This document shows, piece after piece, positions 7,186-14,983 of a stretch of DNA of 27,637 nt. The notes under the pieces were generated by a model that was given only the letters and a program-made list of their open reading frames with translations, had not been told where the DNA came from and did not search any database. The stretch's first letter is position 1, and every line of letters starts with the position of its first letter. Where the stretch lies: NCBI GenBank assembly GCA_002307175.1, contig DBTS01000146.1, positions 1 through 27,637 of the forward strand, in the 5' to 3' direction. The position numbers and the translations under genes are program-made. The stretch is from Rhodocyclaceae bacterium UBA1310. GTDB lineage: Bacteria; Pseudomonadota; Gammaproteobacteria; Burkholderiales; Rhodocyclaceae.

Positions 7186-7612
7186 TCAAATTAAAAAAAG
7201 CTTTAATTGGCGATTCATCCGACTTTAGTGTGGGCCACAAAACAGGCCGATACGCGTTTCGTAGGGCAGCGCAGCGAACAATGAGCGTCAGCGAATTGCA
7301 GCTTCCGCGTGAATTTGCGGGTGCTCACTCGTTCGGTGCAATTCACTGCGTTCATTGCACCCTACATTTGGGGCGTATCCCGTGCAGTGGAGAGTGCGAC
7401 AACGCATGCCTGACCCAGACGAAAGTCTGAAGAGCCGGATTTCAAGTCTGCCCCCTCCCGACAACCTTGGGTGCCCCCTGGGCTTACCCAAGCGACGAGA
7501 ATCGGGGCTCGGCTCGTCGTTGCGCAGGCGCAAAGCAGCGATCCATACTAATTTCTGATGCAGATTCAGTTCGAATCCGGCAGAGTACTGAATAGCAACT
7601 AGGAATAAAGCG
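7186..7612. other. Intergenic stretch with a repeat-like element, no gene seen
   Basis: No convincing reading frame is visible on either strand in these 427 bases. The centre is occupied by a 105-bp element with GTAGGG/CCCTAC ends (listed separately). The last 50 bases before the 185-aa gene contain a TACTGAATAG stretch, with a weak AGGA (in CTAGGAATAAAG) about 10 bases before ATG 7613. Confidence 0.5.
7261..7365. repeat. REP/MITE-like element with GTAGGG...CCCTAC ends
   Basis: The element begins GTAGGGCAGCGCAGCG and ends in an 8-bp stem, GGTGCAAT (7335-7342) with ATTGCACC (7354-7361), followed by CCCTAC (7360-7365). Hairpins of the form GTAGGGTGCAAT...ATTGCACC recur in many proteobacterial intergenic regions. 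Only one copy is seen in this window, so repeat status rests on resemblance. Confidence 0.45.
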
Positions 7613-8170
7613 ATGAGCGCGAAGAAAACCACAAAAGCGACGCCCAGCTGGAGCGATGTGAAAACCAGGCTGGCCGACCTCGATCGTGCCGGTCTGCTGG
7701 GCTTGGTGCAAGATCTGTACGCCGCCAGCAAGGACAACAAGGCGTTTCTGCATGCGCGCTTTGGGCTGGGCGATGATCCACTGGCACCGTACAAGGACGT
7801 GATCAGCCTCTGGATCAATCCGCCGGGCTTCAACAAGCCGATCTCGGTGAGCAAGGCGAAGAAGGCCATCAGCGATTACAAAAAGGCGCTGGGCCTGCCG
7901 GAGGGTTTGGCTGAACTCACGGTGTTCTACTGCGAGGAGGTGTTCGACTTGCTTGCCGAATGCGGCATGGACGATGCAGGCTTCTTCGACGCGCTGGTGC
8001 GGATGTTCGAGCAGGCGCTGCAATATATATCGGCCTTGCCCAAGACGCAGCAGGCGGCGTTCCTCGCCCGGCTGGATCGAGTGCGTCAGCTCGGGCAAGA
8101 CGTCGGCTGGGGCGTGGGCGATGACTTCGACCAATTTTGGGCGGAGGCTGGTTTGGCTGGAGATGAATGA
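7613..8170 (+). CDS. Conserved hypothetical protein, 185 aa
   Basis: A soluble protein with a basic N-terminal tail (MSAKKTTKATP), followed by an alpha-helical body: WSDVKTRLADLDRAGLLGLV, LYAASKDNKAFLHARF, KAKKAISDYKKALGLPEGLA, LTVFYCEEVFDLLAECGM, and a final helix before an acidic end. I recognise it only as a family of uncharacterised bacterial proteins, possibly related to DUF6155, which I cannot confirm. There are no catalytic motifs, signal peptide or membrane segments. Its TGA overlaps the ATG of the AlbA_2/ATPase gene by four bases, so the two are probably translationally coupled. That coupling is the best clue to its role. Confidence 0.75.
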   Translation: MSAKKTTKATPSWSDVKTRLADLDRAGLLGLVQDLYAASKDNKAFLHARFGLGDDPLAPYKDVISLWINPPGFNKPISVSKAKKAISDYKKALGLPEGLAELTVFYCEEVFDLLAECGMDDAGFFDALVRMFEQALQYISALPKTQQAAFLARLDRVRQLGQDVGWGVGDDFDQFWAEAGLAGDE

Positions 8171-9717
8171 ATATGAGCAAACTCCCGATCAACCTCACCG
8201 ACCTGCTGCGCCAGCGTACCGTCGAAGGTGAGCGCATCGAGTACAAAGCAGGATGGAATCCGGACGCGATCATCCGTACTGTCTGCGCCTTTGCCAACGA
8301 CTTCGAAAACCTCGGCGGCGGTTATGTGGTGATCGGGCAGGATTGTGATGCCAATGGCCAACCGGTGTTTCCACCTGTGGGGTTGGCGGACAACCAACTG
8401 GACAAGATTCAGCAGGAATTGTTGGCCGACTGCCAGTTGATCCAGCCGCCGTTCTTCCCTGTGTTGAGCATTGAGGAAGTCGAGGGCCGCAAGCTGATCG
8501 TGCTGTGGGCACCGGGCGGACAAAACCGGCCCTATAAGGCGCCAGAGGCCGTCACCGCCAACAAGAAGACGTGGCACTATTACATCCGGCGCTACAGCAG
8601 CACGGTAGAGGCCAAGGGCGAGACCGAGCAGGAGTTGTTGAGTCTGGCCGCCAAGGTGCCGTTTGATGACCGCTACAACCAGTCGGCACGGATCGATGAC
8701 CTGTCCAAGCCGTTGATGCAGGCCTTTTTGCAGGAGGTGGGCAGCACGCTGGCAGAGGATGCGCCCGAGCTTTCGGTTGAGGCGCTGGCCCGGCAGATGA
8801 ATGTGGCAGGTGGGCCCACCGAGGCGCCGTGGCCCAAAAACGTAGGACTGCTGTTTTTCAATGAAACGCCGGAACGGTTTTTCCCCTGCGTGCAGATCGA
8901 TGTCGTGTGGTTTCCTGAAGGCGCAGGTGGTGACCGCTTCGAGGAAAAGATTTTTAAAGGCCCGCTGGCGCGTATGACGCGTGAGGCCTTGAGTTACATC
9001 CAGCGCAACTTTCTGCGCGAGACAGTCATCAAGCATCCTGACCGGGCCGAGGCCACGCGGGTCTGGAACTTTCCCTACGCCGCCATCGAGGAAGCCTTGG
9101 TCAACGCGGTGTACCACCGCTCCTACGAGGAGCGCGAACCCATCGAGGTGCGCATCAGCAACGAAGAACTGGTCATTCTGAGCTTTCCCGGCCCGGATCG
9201 GTCGATCCGGCTGGAAGATTTTCAGGCGGGGCGTGCCCTTAGCCGCCGCTATCGCAATCGGCGGATCGGGGAATTTCTGAAAGAGCTGGAGATGACCGAA
9301 GGGCGCTCAACAGGGATTCCGAAGATACTGAAGGAAATGGCGGCCAACGGCTCGCCTGCGCCACTATTCGAGACGGACGACGATCGCCTCTCATTCGTGA
9401 TCAGGCTGCCGCGCCATCCCTTGTCTCTTGTCCCGAGCGTTGGTGGGGGGGAAGTCACAGGGGAAGTCACAGGGGAAGTCACAGGGGAAGTCGAGCGCCT
9501 CTTGCGCGCAGTGGCTGGCGAAATGTCTCGGCAGCAAATCCAGGTTGCGCTTGGCCTCAAGAGCGAAGAACACTTCCGCACAGCGTATCTGAAACCGGCA
9601 TTGATCGCGAAAGTGATTGAAATGACCCTACCTGACTCCCCCCGAAGCAGTAAGCAGCGTTACCGCCTGACAACTCTCGGGCGACGCTGGCTGGATGCAC
9701 ATTCCGGCGGAGGCTAA
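8167..9717 (+). CDS. AlbA_2 (Schlafen-like) domain plus GHKL-type ATP-binding protein, COG2865-like
   Basis: A 516-aa protein. Residues 18-145 form an AlbA_2 domain (ERIEYKAGWNPDAIIRTVCA, then GGGYVVIGQD), the divergent AAA-4/Schlafen-related module thought to bind nucleic acid. Residues about 300-390 match the HATPase_c_4 region with EEALVNAVYHRSY (308-320) and a GRSTGIPKI glycine box (379-387). An in-frame linker of GEVT repeats spans 428-442 and a winged-helix-like C-terminus follows (445-515). Such proteins are usually annotated as putative transcriptional regulators or ATP-binding proteins, and some occur in defence islands. ATG 8167 overlaps the upstream stop; ATG 8173 is an alternative. 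A small zinc-ribbon gene follows 26 bases downstream. Confidence 0.88.
   Translation: MNMSKLPINLTDLLRQRTVEGERIEYKAGWNPDAIIRTVCAFANDFENLGGGYVVIGQDCDANGQPVFPPVGLADNQLDKIQQELLADCQLIQPPFFPVLSIEEVEGRKLIVLWAPGGQNRPYKAPEAVTANKKTWHYYIRRYSSTVEAKGETEQELLSLAAKVPFDDRYNQSARIDDLSKPLMQAFLQEVGSTLAEDAPELSVEALARQMNVAGGPTEAPWPKNVGLLFFNETPERFFPCVQIDVVWFPEGAGGDRFEEKIFKGPLARMTREALSYIQRNFLRETVIKHPDRAEATRVWNFPYAAIEEALVNAVYHRSYEEREPIEVRISNEELVILSFPGPDRSIRLEDFQAGRALSRRYRNRRIGEFLKELEMTEGRSTGIPKILKEMAANGSPAPLFETDDDRLSFVIRLPRHPLSLVPSVGGGEVTGEVTGEVTGEVERLLRAVAGEMSRQQIQVALGLKSEEHFRTAYLKPALIAKVIEMTLPDSPRSSKQRYRLTTLGRRWLDAHSGGG
9451..9492 (+). repeat. In-frame 12-bp tandem repeat (3.5 copies)
   Basis: The unit GAAGTCACAGGG occurs at 9451-9462, 9463-9474 and 9475-9486, then GAAGTC at 9487-9492. 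It encodes the EVTG repeats between the ATPase and winged-helix parts of the AlbA_2 protein. Copies are identical at the DNA level, so length can change by slippage without breaking the frame. Confidence 0.9.
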
Positions 9718-9743
9718 ACTGACACAAGTGGAGGCTATGAACG

Positions 9744-9974
9744 ATGAGCATTGAGTCAATTCCTCATTTCACCCGTCCTGCCCGCCAGCGCTGGGAGTCT
9801 ATCCCCGCCGAGATCCGGCAGCGCCTGCTGACCAACGTCTGGTGTGGGCAATGCCGCCGCGAGGTGACGATCACCAATTTCAGTGGAACCCTCAAGGGGG
9901 AAGACCTGCTATTAAAGGGCAAATGCAGCGAATGCCACGGTGATGTGGCCCGGATGATCGAAGGCGACTCGTAG
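9744..9974 (+). CDS. Small conserved protein with four-cysteine zinc-ribbon pattern
   Basis: A 76-aa protein with CGQC (34-37) and CSEC (61-64), separated by a beta-rich segment (EVTITNFSGTLKGEDLLLKG). This is the arrangement of a treble-clef or zinc-ribbon fold. A GGAGG ribosome binding site at 9730-9734 sits nine bases before the ATG. It follows the AlbA_2/ATPase gene by 26 bases and is probably in the same operon. I do not know a function; nucleic-acid or protein binding is plausible. The Cys ligand spacing supports a real gene. Confidence 0.7.
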   Translation: MSIESIPHFTRPARQRWESIPAEIRQRLLTNVWCGQCRREVTITNFSGTLKGEDLLLKGKCSECHGDVARMIEGDS

Positions 9975-10027
9975 CGACAGTGCTGAAGGAGCTGCGTAAG
10001 GAAGCCGACGAACCTGATTCAGGCGCC

Positions 10028-10056
10028 TTGCAAAAAGACCATATAAAAACTATATT
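10028..10056 (+). promoter_or_regulatory. Promoter with overlapping dyad for the Phd/RelE-type operon
   Basis: TTGCAA (10028-10033) and TATATT (10051-10056) are separated by exactly 17 bases. The -10 overlaps an inverted repeat, ATATA-AAAAC-TATAT (10041-10055), a likely antitoxin operator. The antitoxin ATG lies 27 bases downstream of the -10. Confidence 0.6.
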
Positions 10057-10083
10057 TAGTCTTAACCAATCAGAAGCCGGATC

Positions 10084-10359
10084 ATGCGCTACTCCTCACA
10101 AGTCAAGCCCATCAGTTATCTCAAAGCTAACGCTGCCGAGGTGCTGACGCATCTCGCGGAGCAACGTGAACCGATGGTTATCACCCAAAACGGCGAAGCC
10201 AAGGCTGTATTGCAGGACGTTGCCTCGTTCGAAGAGACACAGGAAACACTGGCCTTGCTCAAAATCCTTGCTTTGGGCAATCAGGATGTGGCGGCTGGCA
10301 AGGTGACGCCCGTGGCGGACGTTGTTGCCCGCCTCCGTGCCAAACGAGCCTCCACCTGA
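10084..10359 (+). CDS. Phd/YefM-type antitoxin
   Basis: A 91-aa protein starting with the Phd/YefM N-terminal DNA-binding and dimerisation motif: VKPISYLKANAAEVLTHLAE followed by PMVITQNGEAKAVLQDVASF. The C-terminal helical tail should neutralise the toxin. The last base of its TGA is the first base of the toxin ATG, giving tight coupling. The overlapping dyad in its promoter supports autoregulation, as is usual for type II systems. Confidence 0.9.
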   Translation: MRYSSQVKPISYLKANAAEVLTHLAEQREPMVITQNGEAKAVLQDVASFEETQETLALLKILALGNQDVAAGKVTPVADVVARLRAKRAST

Positions 10360-10700
10360 TGGCAGGGGCGTCTGCCAAGTTCGATGTTCTGCTCACTCTG
10401 GGCGCGGAGCAGGACTTGGAGGCCATCCACGACTACATCGCAGAATTCAATTGCGTCGCCAACGCCAATCATGTGCTGGATGCGTTGATGGAAGTCGTGG
10501 AGAGCCTGTCGAAGCTCCCGGAACGCGGTAGCTATCCGAAGGAACTGGTGAGCCTCGGCATCAAGGAATACCGCCAGTCCTTCTTCAGGCCATACCGCGT
10601 GATCTACCGTGTCACAAACCACCAAGTGATCATTTACCTGATTGCGGACGGACGCCGGGACATGCAATCCGTGCTTGCTCGGCGCTTGCTCGGTGCTTGA
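10359..10700 (+). CDS. RelE/ParE-family toxin
   Basis: A 113-aa protein of the RelE/ParE fold. The signature is LTLGAEQDLEAIHDYIAEF near the N-terminus, GIKEYRQSFFRPYRVIYRV in the core, and IADGRRDMQSVLARRLL at the C-terminus. The last pattern (D-G-RRD...L..RLL) is common in ParE/RelE toxins paired with Phd/YefM antitoxins. RelE members cleave mRNA at the ribosome and ParE members inhibit gyrase; sequence alone does not separate these with confidence. It is the second gene of a two-gene operon with a one-base overlap. Confidence 0.9.
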   Translation: MAGASAKFDVLLTLGAEQDLEAIHDYIAEFNCVANANHVLDALMEVVESLSKLPERGSYPKELVSLGIKEYRQSFFRPYRVIYRVTNHQVIIYLIADGRRDMQSVLARRLLGA

Positions 10701-10924
10701 CCCGCAGTCAGCGGCACGGGGGCTGTTTGGCCCCAATATCGAGCCGTTCGGTTGCACCATTCCACACTCCCCGGCATAAAAAGTCAGGCTGCTTCGGGGC
10801 TTGGATTTGCTCTCGAAATTCCGGCATGAAGGCGTTTGGGATGGCAATTGCGTATGGTTGGCTTTGCACCACCCGCGCAATGTACCTGTTGCCGACACGG
10901 CGAATCCGCCGGGAATTGGGCCTG

Positions 10925-12736
10925 TCAGGCTGCCGGCAGATCGCGGATGAAATTGCGCTTGAGTTTGAAGCGGGTGCGCAGTTCGGTGAGCCAGGCGCGA
11001 CGGGTGGCGGCATCCTGGCGTTTGATGATCTGGCCGACCAGTTCGAGCGGTTCGCGGTAGGGGGTGCTGGCGGTTTGCATGAGGGCCTCGAAGATGCGCT
11101 TGAGCAGCGTAACGGCCTCGGCTTGATGGCTCTTGGGCAGATGCAGGGCGATGTTGCGCAGCACCTCCCCTTCGCATTCAGCGGGGGGCTGGACAATTTC
11201 GAGGGCTTCGAGCCAGCGTTTTTCGCTGACGAGGATTTGCGCACGCAGGGTGACGCGGGGAACTTTGGGCAGCGCTTTGCCTGAAGGCCACTGGATTCTG
11301 GGCTCCTTCATCTGGGCTTTTTCCAGGGCAATCAGGCGCTTGAAGACGCTTTCGCGGTATTGCTCCACATCTTCGCCCGCGATTTTGGCTGCCTCGATCA
11401 GGGCTTGATAATTGGCGAGATCAGGCGCTTTTTTGAAGCGTTTTTCGAGCAGCTTGAAGGCCTCGCGATGCCAGCCATCGCGCCGGTAGAACTCCAGCAG
11501 GGTGGATTCGACGCGCCAGTGATCGGGGTATTTCTTGTAGGCTGCCTCTGCGGCGGCAAAGGCTTCGCGCTGGCGACCGTGGCGTTCGAGAAAACGGATC
11601 AGGGTTTCATGGGCGCCTGGGCTGGTGAGGTCTTCCTTGAGCACATCCAGAACAGATTCCACCTGGCCCGCCCTTTCCAGCTCGGCGAGGTGGAGTTTCT
11701 GCAATCGGGCGAAATCCCAGTCTTTATCGAGATCCTGATTCTTTGCCTTGGCCCGCTCGGCGAGGTATTGATCCCGTTCCTTGCGCCACCGGCTGGCAAG
11801 GCAACTGCGGTAGTGCTCAAGGGCAACGGGGCCGATGGCTTCTTCTACCGCTGCGGCATCAAAGGAGCCGAAGGGGTCGTCAATGATCAGTTGCAGATAG
11901 GTTTTGCCGAACGCTTCCGGCTGATCCTCCGCCGTCTGGAGAATATCGAGAAGCTGCTCTCCGACACGGATGCATAAATCGCCGATATCACCATTTGAAT
12001 CATCGGCCACGCCCATGGCATGCCAAGCGCGCCTGAGGGCGTGAACGGCCAGCTCGACGGCACTCTCCGGATCACGTTCGCAGGCTTTCTGCAACAGAGG
12101 GATAACGGATTCGGCACGCCTCACGTAGGCGTCGGTTTCTCCGTATTCGATGAAACCATCAAGAGGCGCCAGTAATTGGGTAATGACGGATTTAAGCTCC
12201 GTGGGCGTGCCGGGCACGGTGGCGAGTTTATGCCACTGGCGCAAATCACTGGCAATCTGGCGATCATATCGGGCAAAGCTGAGGAGCTTGTCAGCCAGGG
12301 TTTGCACGTCCTGGGCATAGAGAAATTCTTCGAGGCTTTGACGCTTTTCCTGGCGAGAGGCGCGTTGGGACTTGGCAGCTCCAGGCTCACCGTTTGCGCC
12401 GATCCCTGCCAGCCGCTCACGCCAGACCATGGCGAGCGCCACCTGATGCTTGCAGAACCAGCCGTCTTGCGCATTCGGACAGTTACAGTCACCGGCAATC
12501 CTGTCTGCCTCTATCCACACACTGGTTTCGTAGAGATGGGTGCCGAGCACCTGTGCCCACAGGGTGGGCTCGGGATACGGGGCTTCGTCGGTAATCTCGA
12601 TTGCGTCGGAATGCGCATACGCCTTGGCACGCGAGAAGATGCCCGACGAGCTGGCCTTAATCAAGGCGGCATCACTGATGGCCTCCAGCCATTCGACAGG
12701 CCAGGTTTCTTCGGATTCGACTTCGGACGGGGACAT
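10925..12736 (-). CDS. SWIM zinc-finger domain protein with helical repeats
   Basis: From the ATG at 12736 the protein is 603 aa. An N-terminal SWIM motif is clear: C84-x-C86, then C95-x-H97 (CNCPNAQDGWFCKH). The remaining 500 residues are alpha-helical and charged, with TPR-like pairs such as HETLIRFLERHGRQREAFAA and LLEFYRRDGWHREAFKLLEK. SWIM domains bind zinc and usually contact DNA or protein. Large bacterial SWIM proteins of this type have no settled function. An upstream in-frame TTG at 12799 would add 21 residues; I prefer the ATG because the added residues are low in family character. No partner gene is adjacent on the same strand except the epimerase upstream, which is 139 bases away and probably a separate unit. 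Confidence 0.85.
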   Translation of the reverse strand: MSPSEVESEETWPVEWLEAISDAALIKASSSGIFSRAKAYAHSDAIEITDEAPYPEPTLWAQVLGTHLYETSVWIEADRIAGDCNCPNAQDGWFCKHQVALAMVWRERLAGIGANGEPGAAKSQRASRQEKRQSLEEFLYAQDVQTLADKLLSFARYDRQIASDLRQWHKLATVPGTPTELKSVITQLLAPLDGFIEYGETDAYVRRAESVIPLLQKACERDPESAVELAVHALRRAWHAMGVADDSNGDIGDLCIRVGEQLLDILQTAEDQPEAFGKTYLQLIIDDPFGSFDAAAVEEAIGPVALEHYRSCLASRWRKERDQYLAERAKAKNQDLDKDWDFARLQKLHLAELERAGQVESVLDVLKEDLTSPGAHETLIRFLERHGRQREAFAAAEAAYKKYPDHWRVESTLLEFYRRDGWHREAFKLLEKRFKKAPDLANYQALIEAAKIAGEDVEQYRESVFKRLIALEKAQMKEPRIQWPSGKALPKVPRVTLRAQILVSEKRWLEALEIVQPPAECEGEVLRNIALHLPKSHQAEAVTLLKRIFEALMQTASTPYREPLELVGQIIKRQDAATRRAWLTELRTRFKLKRNFIRDLPAA

Positions 12737-12875
12737 GTGCACAAGAGGGCAGTCGCGGAATGATGCGGCGATTGTGCCAAGATCGCCGCAGGCCGGCAAA
12801 CCTGAATTCGCCGCATTCCGCGCCCAAACAAGAATTTTTGGGTACGAATCGCTTTACGGCGGCCACCAACCACTT

Positions 12876-13871
12876 CTATCCCCTGGGCAGACAGCCCAGC
12901 CCACGCAGGGTTTCGCCAATGGCTTCATCCAAAGGGGTATGCGGCTCGGCACCAAGGAATTCGAGCAGACGACGATTATCCAGCCGCACTTCATGTTGCC
13001 AGAGGTATCGCATCTCCAGCAATTCGCGCAGGGTCGTCATAAAAGACGCGGCCAATCTGACCTGCCACCATGCAAACGGGCGCAAAACTGGCTCGATGCC
13101 GCCATGCTGGCGCACCACACGCTGCACTGCTGCGCCCAGATCTGCGCCGGTGACATCCCAATGGCCGGCCATATGGAAGCGGGAGAATGCCGGCAGACGC
13201 GCACGCTGCGTGGCCAGCGCAATCATCGTTCTGGCGACATCCGGAAGATAGGCGAACTGGTGCCCAATACCGGGCACGGCGGGTAGACGCACTACCTTCG
13301 GCACATGCCCCGGGCTTACCATTGCCTGGGAGAACCAGTTGTTGCGCGCCTGCGGGCCAAAGAAATCGCCGGCCCGCAAAATAATCGCCTGCACACCCTG
13401 GCGCCCTGCTGCCGCTTCCAGCCGCTGTTCGAGCGCCACGCGAATGGCCCCTTTGCGGGTGTGCGGGTGCTGTGGTGCATCTTCGGCAATCAGGGGAAAG
13501 GCTTCCGGGCCGAAATTGTAGACCGTGCCGGGCAGCAGGATGCAGGCACCCTGCTCGCGGGCGGCAGCGATGGTATTGTCCATCATCGGTAGCACCAGTT
13601 CGGCCCAGCGCCGGTATCCTGGAGGATTCACGGCGTGCACGATGAGGGCGCAATCACGCGCGGCAGCACACACATCAGCACGGTTCATGGCATCACCCTG
13701 CACCCATTCGATACCGCCCGATCCGGCACCTGGGATTGCCGGCGTGCGCCTCAGGCCACGCACCGCCCAACCCGCGGCATACAGCTGGCGGGCCAGTTCG
13801 CCGCCAATGCCACCACTGGCACCCAATACGAGCACCCTGTTCGCCTTGCCTGCCTTGGCCGTCGCTTCCAT
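12876..13871 (-). CDS. NAD(P)-dependent epimerase/dehydratase-like (extended SDR) protein
   Basis: A 331-aa extended-SDR protein. The Rossmann dinucleotide-binding loop is VLVLGASGGIGG (13-24) and an NADP-type Arg cluster, GLRRTP, follows beta-2. The usual YxxxK active site is not obvious: the equivalent segment reads LPGTVYNFGPEAF, so the Lys of the catalytic pair is missing. This makes a reductase/epimerase chemistry uncertain; atypical NAD(P)-binding roles are possible. GGAG lies nine bases before the start on the minus strand. It is divergent from a LysR-family gene with a 96-base shared intergenic region, so it is the likely target of that regulator. Confidence 0.85.
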   Translation of the reverse strand: MEATAKAGKANRVLVLGASGGIGGELARQLYAAGWAVRGLRRTPAIPGAGSGGIEWVQGDAMNRADVCAAARDCALIVHAVNPPGYRRWAELVLPMMDNTIAAAREQGACILLPGTVYNFGPEAFPLIAEDAPQHPHTRKGAIRVALEQRLEAAAGRQGVQAIILRAGDFFGPQARNNWFSQAMVSPGHVPKVVRLPAVPGIGHQFAYLPDVARTMIALATQRARLPAFSRFHMAGHWDVTGADLGAAVQRVVRQHGGIEPVLRPFAWWQVRLAASFMTTLRELLEMRYLWQHEVRLDNRRLLEFLGAEPHTPLDEAIGETLRGLGCLPRG

Positions 13872-13967
13872 TTTTCACGCTCCACAGAGGGGGAATGAGG
13901 AGCATGATGGGGCCATCCCAGCCAAACGAAAATTGCCTGAATTTGCATTGCTGCTATACATTTATGC

Positions 13968-14876
13968 ATGGACCCCATATCACGAACTGCGCGCATTTCC
14001 TGGGACCTTTACCGCACCTTTCTGGCTGTGTTGCACGAGGGTTCGCTTTCTGCTGCGGCAAGGGTGCTGAATCTCACACAACCCACCGTAGGCAGGCAGG
14101 TATCGGCACTGGAGGAGGCGCTGGGCATTGCGCTGTTCACCCGTTCCCAACTGGGGCTGGAACCGACGGAAGCCGCCGCGGCGCTACGCGAACATGTTGA
14201 GGCGATGCAGGGCATCGCAGCTTCGCTGGGGCGCATTGCCGATAATCTTGGCGGTGAGATTCGTGGCACGGTGCGCCTCTCGGCGAGCGAAATCATCGGC
14301 GTGGAAGTGCTGCCACCGATACTGGCGCAGCTACACGAAGCACACCCGGGCCTGCAGATCGAGCTGGTGCTGAGCAACCGTCTGCAGGATCTTGTGCAAC
14401 GTGAGGTGGACATCGCCGTGCGCATGACCACGCCCAGCCAGGGCGTTTTGCTGGGCACACGCGCCGGGGAAGTCGAACTCGGGCTGTATGCGCACCGCAC
14501 TTATCTCGCCAGGCACGGCACACCGGCAGACGTTGCGGATATGGCAGCACATGCGCTGATCGGCTTCGATGTGGAGACGCCCTTCATCCGCGCTGCACAG
14601 GCGGATTTCCCGATGTGGCAACGTGAGCGCTTTGCTTTCCGTTGCGAGAGCGATCTGGCCCAGCTCGCGCTATTGCGTGCCGGTGCAGGCATAGGGTTTT
14701 GCCAGAAAGGCATCGCGCTGCGCGATCCGCAGCTTGTGCCGGTGTTGCCCGATCTCCCTGTCATGAAGCTGCCACTGTGGGTGGCCATGCACGCGGATCT
14801 TCGCCACAGCCCGCGTTGCAAAACAGTGTTTGACGGCCTTGTCGCCGGCTTGCGGGCCGGACAAAAAGAGTGCTGA
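13968..14876 (+). CDS. LysR-family transcriptional regulator (divergent from epimerase gene)
   Basis: A 302-aa LTTR. The N-terminal winged HTH shows FLAVLHEGSLSAAARVLN, LTQPTVGRQVSALEEALG and LFTRSQLGLEPTEA, and residues 95-300 form the periplasmic-binding-protein-like effector domain. Its orientation opposite the SDR gene is the classic LTTR arrangement, so it probably controls that gene and itself. The shared intergenic region includes TGCAT...ATGCA arms (TGCAT about 13944, ATGCA 13964) overlapping the start, a possible but weak operator. The effector is unknown. Confidence 0.93.
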   Translation: MDPISRTARISWDLYRTFLAVLHEGSLSAAARVLNLTQPTVGRQVSALEEALGIALFTRSQLGLEPTEAAAALREHVEAMQGIAASLGRIADNLGGEIRGTVRLSASEIIGVEVLPPILAQLHEAHPGLQIELVLSNRLQDLVQREVDIAVRMTTPSQGVLLGTRAGEVELGLYAHRTYLARHGTPADVADMAAHALIGFDVETPFIRAAQADFPMWQRERFAFRCESDLAQLALLRAGAGIGFCQKGIALRDPQLVPVLPDLPVMKLPLWVAMHADLRHSPRCKTVFDGLVAGLRAGQKEC

Positions 14877-14922
14877 TGAATGGGCCACGAAAGCACAATT
14901 CCAGCGCACTCGGATGTCATTT

Positions 14923-14954
14923 AAAAAAGGCCGCGCATGACATGCGCGGCCTTT
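14923..14954 (-). terminator. Strong intrinsic terminator of the OYE operon (bidirectional stem)
   Basis: A perfect 12-bp stem, AAAGGCCGCGCA (14926-14937) with TGCGCGGCCTTT (14943-14954), and a 5-base loop. On the minus strand it is followed by six T. It lies between the convergent LysR (stop 14876) and OYE (stop 14984) genes. The plus-strand tail is only TTT then CCTCTCC, so termination is best in the minus direction. Confidence 0.92.
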
Positions 14955-14983
14955 CCTCTCCATATCGCGTTCTGCAGCCTGGA

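Noticed and set aside
7561..7590. tRNA T-arm-like string GTTCGAATCC before the 185-aa gene
   Set aside because: The flanking bases do not pair as a T-stem and no acceptor or anticodon arm is present, so it is not a tRNA or a tRNA-derived attachment site.
8086..9117. Long minus-strand frame of 343 codons opposite the AlbA_2/ATPase gene
   Set aside because: It is antisense to a well-supported domain protein and its translation has no recognisable motif; it arises from codon bias of the real gene.
10701..10924. Minus-strand continuation reading through PYAIAIPNAFMPEFREQ upstream of the RelE-type toxin end
   Set aside because: The segment has some protein-like look but no start, and merges into a frame antisense to nothing known; not enough to call a gene fragment.
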